DNA of 9,448 bases from Marinosulfonomonas sp. PRT-SC04 (GTDB lineage Bacteria > Pseudomonadota > Alphaproteobacteria > Rhodobacterales > Rhodobacteraceae), in contig JPUR01000127.1 in NCBI GenBank assembly GCA_001321835.1, forward strand, positions 1 to 9,448. The letters run 5' to 3'. Made by a program: the position numbers and the translations under genes. The notes beneath the pieces are model-generated. The model ran no database searches. It saw nothing but the letters and a program-made list of their open reading frames with translations, and was not told where the DNA came from. Every line of letters starts with the position of its first letter. The stretch's first letter is position 1. Below, one piece after another: positions 6,366-9,448 of the stretch.

Positions 6366-6410
6366 GCCCCCGCTTTCTTCTTTTCATAAATATAATTTTA
6401 AATCGGGGGC
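6366..6410. repeat. Inverted repeat GCCCCCG/CGGGGGC flanking an AT-rich core
   Basis: The arms at 6366-6372 and 6404-6410 are perfect 7-bp complements enclosing 31 very AT-rich bases. The core contains the candidate fliG -10 box. As RNA it would form a GC-rich stem with a large open loop. Confidence 0.4.
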
Positions 6411-6418
6411 GCAGGCAA
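6389..6418 (-). promoter_or_regulatory. Candidate fliG promoter
   Basis: The minus strand has TTGCCT (6418-6413, 4/6 match to -35), an 18-base spacer and TATATT (6394-6389, 5/6 match to -10). It starts within the T-run of the purB terminator, so fliG could be transcribed independently of purB. Confidence 0.35.
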
Positions 6419-6453
6419 GAAAAAGGCGCTGTCCCCGCTAGGGAGCAGCGCCC
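6417..6453 (-). terminator. Rho-independent terminator of purB
   Basis: On the minus strand, GGCGCTGCTCCC and GGGGACAGCGCC pair as a 12-bp stem with one C-A mismatch and one wobble pair, around the tetraloop TAGC, followed directly by TTTTTCTT. It begins 30 bases past the purB stop and should separate purB from fliG. Confidence 0.92.
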
Positions 6454-6482
6454 GAAGCGACACCGTCAGGTGGCGCAATGGA

Positions 6483-7787
6483 TCATTCGCCAAACACCCG
6501 TTTGAAGATCGTATCGACATGTTTGGTGTGATACTCCATGTCGAATTTATCCTTGATGCCATCAACCCCAAGCGCCGCAACAACCTCTTTGTCGGCCAAC
6601 AGTTCGGTTTCAAAATCAACGCGAAATTCCCATACTTTCATGGCGTTACGCTGCACCATAGTATAGGCATCTTCACGCGATACACCGGCTTGGGTTAGCG
6701 CCAAAAGCACCCGCTGCGACATCACCAGACCCGGAAATTTGTTCATGTTGTCCAGCATGTTCTGAGGGTAGATCAACATTTTGTCGATCACACCGGCCAG
6801 ACGGTTCAGCGCAAAATCCAAGGTGATGGTCGCATCCGGCGCGATGGTGCGCTCAACCGAGGAGTGCGAAATATCGCGCTCATGCCACAGTGCCACGTTT
6901 TCCATGGCTGGAATAACCGCCATCCGAACCAGCCGTGCAAGACCCGTGAGGTTCTCGGTCAGGATCGGGTTTTTCTTATGTGGCATCGCTGACGATCCCT
7001 TTTGACCCACCGAGAAAAACTCGGCCCCTTCAAGCACTTCGGTGCGTTGCATGTGGCGAATTTCGATGACGATGTTTTCCATCGACGAGGCGATCACCCC
7101 GAGAACGGCGAAGAACATCGCGTGGCGATCGCGTGGAATAACCTGTGTGGAAATTGGCTCTGGTGTCAGGCCCAGTTTCTCGCAGACGTATTCCTCAACC
7201 CGTGGATCAACGTTGGCGAATGTGCCGACCGCACCAGAAATCGCGCCAGTGGAAATTTCGTCACGCACGGCCAAAAGGCGGGCTTTGTTGCGGTCCATTT
7301 CGGCGTAGAAACGCGCGAATGTCAGGCCCATCGTGGTGGGTTCTGCGTGGATGCCGTGCGAGCGGCCAACGCGGACGGTGTGTTTATGCTCAAGCGCGCG
7401 TTTTTTCAGCGCCGCCAGTAATTTATCCAAATCGGCCAGCAAGATATCAGTCGCGCGGACCAACTGCAAGTTTAGGCAGGTGTCCAGCACATCAGACGAG
7501 GTCATGCCTTGGTGCACAAACCGCGCCTCGTCAGAGCCAACATGCTCGGCCAAATGCGTCAGAAACGCGATCACGTCATGCTTGGTCACAGCCTCGATTT
7601 CGTCAATCCGCGCCACATCGAATTCAACATCTTTGGCTTTCCAGACCGCCTCGGCATTTTCGCGCGGGATCACGCCCAGATCGGCCATCGCATCACAGGC
7701 GTGGGCCTCGATCTCGTACCAGATCTTGAATTTGGTTTCGGGAGACCAGATGGCAACCATTTCGGGGCGGGAATAACGTGGGATCAT
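6483..7787 (-). CDS. purB: Adenylosuccinate lyase
   Basis: PurB catalyses two fumarate-releasing steps of purine synthesis: SAICAR to AICAR, and adenylosuccinate to AMP. It works as a cytoplasmic homotetramer of the fumarase/aspartase superfamily. The 434-residue length matches the short bacterial (B. subtilis-type) enzyme. Visible signatures are TSSD at 97-99 region (HQGMTSSDVLDT), GRSHGIHAEPTT at 141-152 with the catalytic-region histidine H144, and the superfamily signature GSSAMPHKKNP at 264-274, the mobile loop with the catalytic serine. The start MIPRYSRPEMVAIWSPE at 7787 is canonical, with AAGG about nine bases upstream; a TTG 63 bases further upstream would add a tail not seen in the family. 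The gene is divergent from bioY and ends in its own terminator. Confidence 0.98.
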   Translation of the reverse strand: MIPRYSRPEMVAIWSPETKFKIWYEIEAHACDAMADLGVIPRENAEAVWKAKDVEFDVARIDEIEAVTKHDVIAFLTHLAEHVGSDEARFVHQGMTSSDVLDTCLNLQLVRATDILLADLDKLLAALKKRALEHKHTVRVGRSHGIHAEPTTMGLTFARFYAEMDRNKARLLAVRDEISTGAISGAVGTFANVDPRVEEYVCEKLGLTPEPISTQVIPRDRHAMFFAVLGVIASSMENIVIEIRHMQRTEVLEGAEFFSVGQKGSSAMPHKKNPILTENLTGLARLVRMAVIPAMENVALWHERDISHSSVERTIAPDATITLDFALNRLAGVIDKMLIYPQNMLDNMNKFPGLVMSQRVLLALTQAGVSREDAYTMVQRNAMKVWEFRVDFETELLADKEVVAALGVDGIKDKFDMEYHTKHVDTIFKRVFGE

Positions 7788-7807
7788 GTCAGGCCTTTTA
7801 TGTTGGG

Positions 7808-7846
7808 TGCAGATGCGGCCTGTCTTAGTCTGCGAGCCGCATCGCA
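7808..7846. repeat. Long inverted repeat 1 in the purB-bioY region
   Basis: GATGCGGC (7812-7819) and GCCGCATC (7836-7843) are perfect 8-bp complements around a 16-base loop. TGC (7808-7810) and GCA (7844-7846) extend the stem to 11 bp with one bulged A. Loop length and the lack of a T-run argue against a terminator on either strand. Confidence 0.6.
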
Positions 7847-7862
7847 GCAAGGTTTACCTTGC
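7847..7862. repeat. Inverted repeat 2 in the purB-bioY region (operator-like)
   Basis: GCAAGGTTTACCTTGC has 7-bp perfect arms around a central TT. It abuts repeat 1 with no gap. As DNA it looks like a dimer operator; as RNA it would form a short tight hairpin. Confidence 0.55.
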
Positions 7863-7897
7863 CTCTAGGGCTGGGCTGGGGCAAAAAGGCGACGAGT

Positions 7898-7907
7898 TTA
7901 TACATAT
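7898..7907. promoter_or_regulatory. Weak BioR-like site before bioY
   Basis: TTATACATAT matches 8 of 10 positions of the TTATMKATAA palindrome described for BioR, the GntR-type repressor of biotin genes in many alphaproteobacteria. It ends one base before the bioY ribosome binding site, a sensible place for a repressor. Two mismatches make it only a candidate. Confidence 0.2.
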
Positions 7908-7908
7908 T

Positions 7909-7914
7909 GGAGTG
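7909..7914 (+). promoter_or_regulatory. bioY ribosome binding site deciding the start
   Basis: GGAGTG followed by six bases and ATG at 7921. It supports the 199-residue BioY over an in-frame ATG at 7786 that would add 45 residues unlike the family. Confidence 0.75.
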
Positions 7915-7920
7915 AACAAC

Positions 7921-8520
7921 ATGGCGCTATCAGCAACAAATCCAGTCTTGGCAGAGGTTTTCGGCGCGAGTGAGGGCACTGCCCTGCGTGCAAAACAAGC
8001 CGTTCTTGTGGTGTCGGGAATCGCTGCATTGGCGATTTCGGCAAAAATCATGGTGCCAATGCTGCCAGTGCCAATGTCGATGGGCACCTTCGCTGTGCTG
8101 ACAATCGGTGCGGCTTACGGCGCACGTTTGGGGCTGGTGACAATCATTGGCTACATGCTGATCGGCATGTTGGGTTTTGATGTGTTCGCCAAATCCACCG
8201 CTGATCTGAACGGGATCTCCTATATGATGGGCAGCACCGGCGGCTATCTGGTTGGCTTCGTTTTGGCGACACTGGCTTTGGGTTTGCTGGCCGCACGCGG
8301 TTGGGACAGATCCCCTGTGAAAATGGCCGCAGCGCTGCTGCTTGGCAATGCACTGATCTACATCCCAGGCGTTCTGTGGCTCGGCGTTCTGTACGGCTTT
8401 GACAAACCACTTCTGGCTTGGGGCCTGACACCATTCCTGATTGGTGATGCGGTCAAACTGGCCTTGGCAGCGATCCTTCTGCCAGCACTTTGGAAAATGG
8501 TTGGCCGCGCCCGCGGTTAA
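7921..8520 (+). CDS. bioY: Biotin transporter BioY (ECF S-component)
   Basis: BioY is the substrate-binding membrane subunit of energy-coupling-factor transporters and imports biotin. The 199-residue protein has the usual family length and about six hydrophobic segments (roughly residues 26-45, 53-72, 74-90, 105-125, 135-158 and 165-190). Family signatures are VPMLPVPMSMGTFAVLTIGAA (45-65), the GSTGGYLVGF motif (102-111) and TPFLIGDAVKLALAA near the C-terminus. No ATPase (BioM) or T-component (BioN) gene lies beside it. Solitary BioY is common in this lineage; it may work alone or borrow an ECF module from elsewhere in the genome. Its leader contains two inverted repeats and a weak BioR-like site. 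It ends in a strong terminator. Confidence 0.96.
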   Translation: MALSATNPVLAEVFGASEGTALRAKQAVLVVSGIAALAISAKIMVPMLPVPMSMGTFAVLTIGAAYGARLGLVTIIGYMLIGMLGFDVFAKSTADLNGISYMMGSTGGYLVGFVLATLALGLLAARGWDRSPVKMAAALLLGNALIYIPGVLWLGVLYGFDKPLLAWGLTPFLIGDAVKLALAAILLPALWKMVGRARG

Positions 8521-8542
8521 TCCCAACCAAGACACAAACAGG

Positions 8543-8570
8543 GGGCGTGGCCGATGGCTGCGCCCTTTTT
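8543..8570 (+). terminator. Rho-independent terminator of bioY
   Basis: GGGCGTGGCC and GGCTGCGCCC pair as a 10-bp stem (two G-T wobbles) around GAT, followed by TTTTT at 8566-8570. It starts 22 bases past the bioY stop and 30 bases before the next start codon. Confidence 0.92.
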
Positions 8571-8599
8571 ACATTTTGGGGCCAATTTTAGGGAATGTT

Positions 8600-9448
8600 A
8601 TGAAAAACATCGGCTGTCAGCATATTCGGATCTGGGACCATCAGGCCAAAATCGGCTTTCCGGTGTTTGTGATGTATCCGGCAGCGGAGGCGCATGGTCC
8701 CTATGATGTCACTCCCTTCAGTGTGACCGCAGGGCTGAACGCGTCCGTCGCGGCAGGGCAATTTCCGGTGGTGATCATTTCGCACGGATCAGGCGGCAAT
8801 CGACTGGGCTATCTGACACTGGCCGAAGCCTTGGCCGAGGCTGGCTATATCGTGCTGTGCCCCGAGCATTTCGGCAATAATTACGCCGACAATTTCCTAG
8901 AGGGTAAAACCCGCAACCTGCAACTGCGGCCGCGCCACATCAGCCTGTGCCTAGATGATATTGTGGAAAACGAAATCCTGCGCGGCGCGGTTTTGGCCGA
9001 TCAGGCGGCGGTGATCGGCCACTCGATGGGCGGCTACACAGCGCTGGCGGTGGCCGGCGGCAAAGTCTGGAACGCCGCCAAACGCGCGGTGCCTGTTCAG
9101 GCCGATGCACGGGTGCGCGCACTGGTCTTGCTGGCCCCCGCCACCGCATGGTTCACCCCAGCGGCTTCGTTGGCCGATGTCACCGCGCCGATGTTGATCT
9201 ATGATGCAGAACACGACCCATTCACACCGCCGGAACACGTGGCGCGGATCTTGGAGCAAGTGCCAGACGCGGGTGCCGTCACCCACCACCACATTGAAGG
9301 CGCCGGACATTTCTCATTCCTCAGCCCGTTTCCTGCGGCGATGAGCAATCCCGATTTCCCACCCTCGCAAGACCCCGACGGCTTTGACCGTATTGAATCG
9401 CCCCGGGTTTACCGGAGAGTGTTTTGTTCAAATGTTATGCAACTTTAT
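8600..9448 (+). CDS. Alpha/beta hydrolase (dienelactone hydrolase / PAF-acetylhydrolase-like), partial
   Basis: The frame opens at ATG 8600, with GGGA six bases before it, and stays open for 283 codons to the window edge. It has the alpha/beta-hydrolase serine triad: nucleophile S142 in GHSMGG (140-145), acid probably D206 in DAEHDPF, and H237 in GAGHFSF. SHGSGG at 61-66 supplies the oxyanion region. The layout, including SHGSGGNRLGY, PEHFGNNYADN and the DPDGFDR stretch near the end, resembles predicted dienelactone hydrolases (COG4188). No signal peptide is present, so it should be cytoplasmic. The substrate is unknown. The bioY terminator directly upstream implies its own promoter, which would have to overlap that terminator; none is obvious. 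The last 20 residues look unlike the family and may reflect a frameshift. Confidence 0.85.
   Translation, partial: MKNIGCQHIRIWDHQAKIGFPVFVMYPAAEAHGPYDVTPFSVTAGLNASVAAGQFPVVIISHGSGGNRLGYLTLAEALAEAGYIVLCPEHFGNNYADNFLEGKTRNLQLRPRHISLCLDDIVENEILRGAVLADQAAVIGHSMGGYTALAVAGGKVWNAAKRAVPVQADARVRALVLLAPATAWFTPAASLADVTAPMLIYDAEHDPFTPPEHVARILEQVPDAGAVTHHHIEGAGHFSFLSPFPAAMSNPDFPPSQDPDGFDRIESPRVYRRVFCSNVMQLY

Larger units (their letters stand above)
7788..7920. promoter_or_regulatory. Divergent purB-bioY control region
   Basis: The 133 bp between two opposite start codons hold two abutting inverted repeats (7808-7846 and 7847-7862), a GC-rich patch, and a TTATACATAT element at 7898-7907 just before the bioY ribosome binding site. 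No convincing -35/-10 pair was found on either strand. Confidence 0.5.

Noticed and set aside
7788..7850. 21-residue N-terminal extension of PurB from a TTG at 7850
   Set aside because: The ATG at 7787 gives the canonical PurB N-terminus; the extension has no family support.
7002..7868. Several plus-strand frames opposite purB
   Set aside because: All are shadows of the purB coding strand, which carries complete enzyme motifs.
7786..7920. 45-residue N-terminal extension of BioY from the ATG at 7786
   Set aside because: It is absent from the family, would overlap the purB start, and is contradicted by GGAGTG placed for the ATG at 7921.
7930..8535. Minus-strand frame of 201 codons
   Set aside because: Antisense shadow of bioY; the His/Gln/Cys-rich translation is not protein-like.
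1..9448. CRISPR arrays, tRNA or rRNA genes, prophage or defence systems
   Set aside because: No spaced identical repeats, no tRNA-like cloverleaf or rRNA sequence, and no nuclease, methylase, toxin or phage protein was seen.

Overview
The window looks like chromosomal DNA of an alphaproteobacterium, most likely a member of the Rhodobacterales (Roseobacter/Rhodobacter group). The protein families, the FliG variant and the moderately high GC coding style all point there. This is inferred from protein character; no database search was possible.

Layout, left to right. Positions 1-106 are the end of an insertion sequence, probably IS5 family. It has the first 12 codons of a leftward transposase, an outward terminal repeat and a CTAA target site. 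Beside it is a possible 37-residue membrane peptide (107-220, minus). Next, on the minus strand, come aconitase (acnA, 992-3679) and a HAD-superfamily phosphatase (335-988), three bases apart and very probably one operon ending in a weak hairpin terminator. A 234-bp divergent region separates acnA from a rightward exported DUF1223 thioredoxin-like protein (3914-4624). About 550 bp follow with no convincing gene but with traces of possible decayed coding on the minus strand. A leftward fliG-like gene (5173-6255) and leftward purB (6483-7787, with a strong terminator) come next. Divergent from purB is the biotin transporter gene bioY (7921-8520), ending in a classic terminator. Last is an alpha/beta hydrolase (8600 to the window edge), still open at the right end.

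The genes are mostly housekeeping and do not form one pathway: TCA cycle (acnA), purine synthesis (purB), vitamin uptake (bioY), motility (fliG), and an unassigned phosphatase and esterase. The clearest functional unit is acnA plus the HAD phosphatase. I did not find a convincing new multi-gene system. The most interesting items lie outside the main genes: two abutting hairpins between purB and bioY, TTGATTGG repeats one helical turn apart upstream of the DUF1223 gene, an in-frame 15-bp duplication inside a signal peptide, the small membrane peptide next to the insertion sequence, and the possible gene remnant downstream of fliG.
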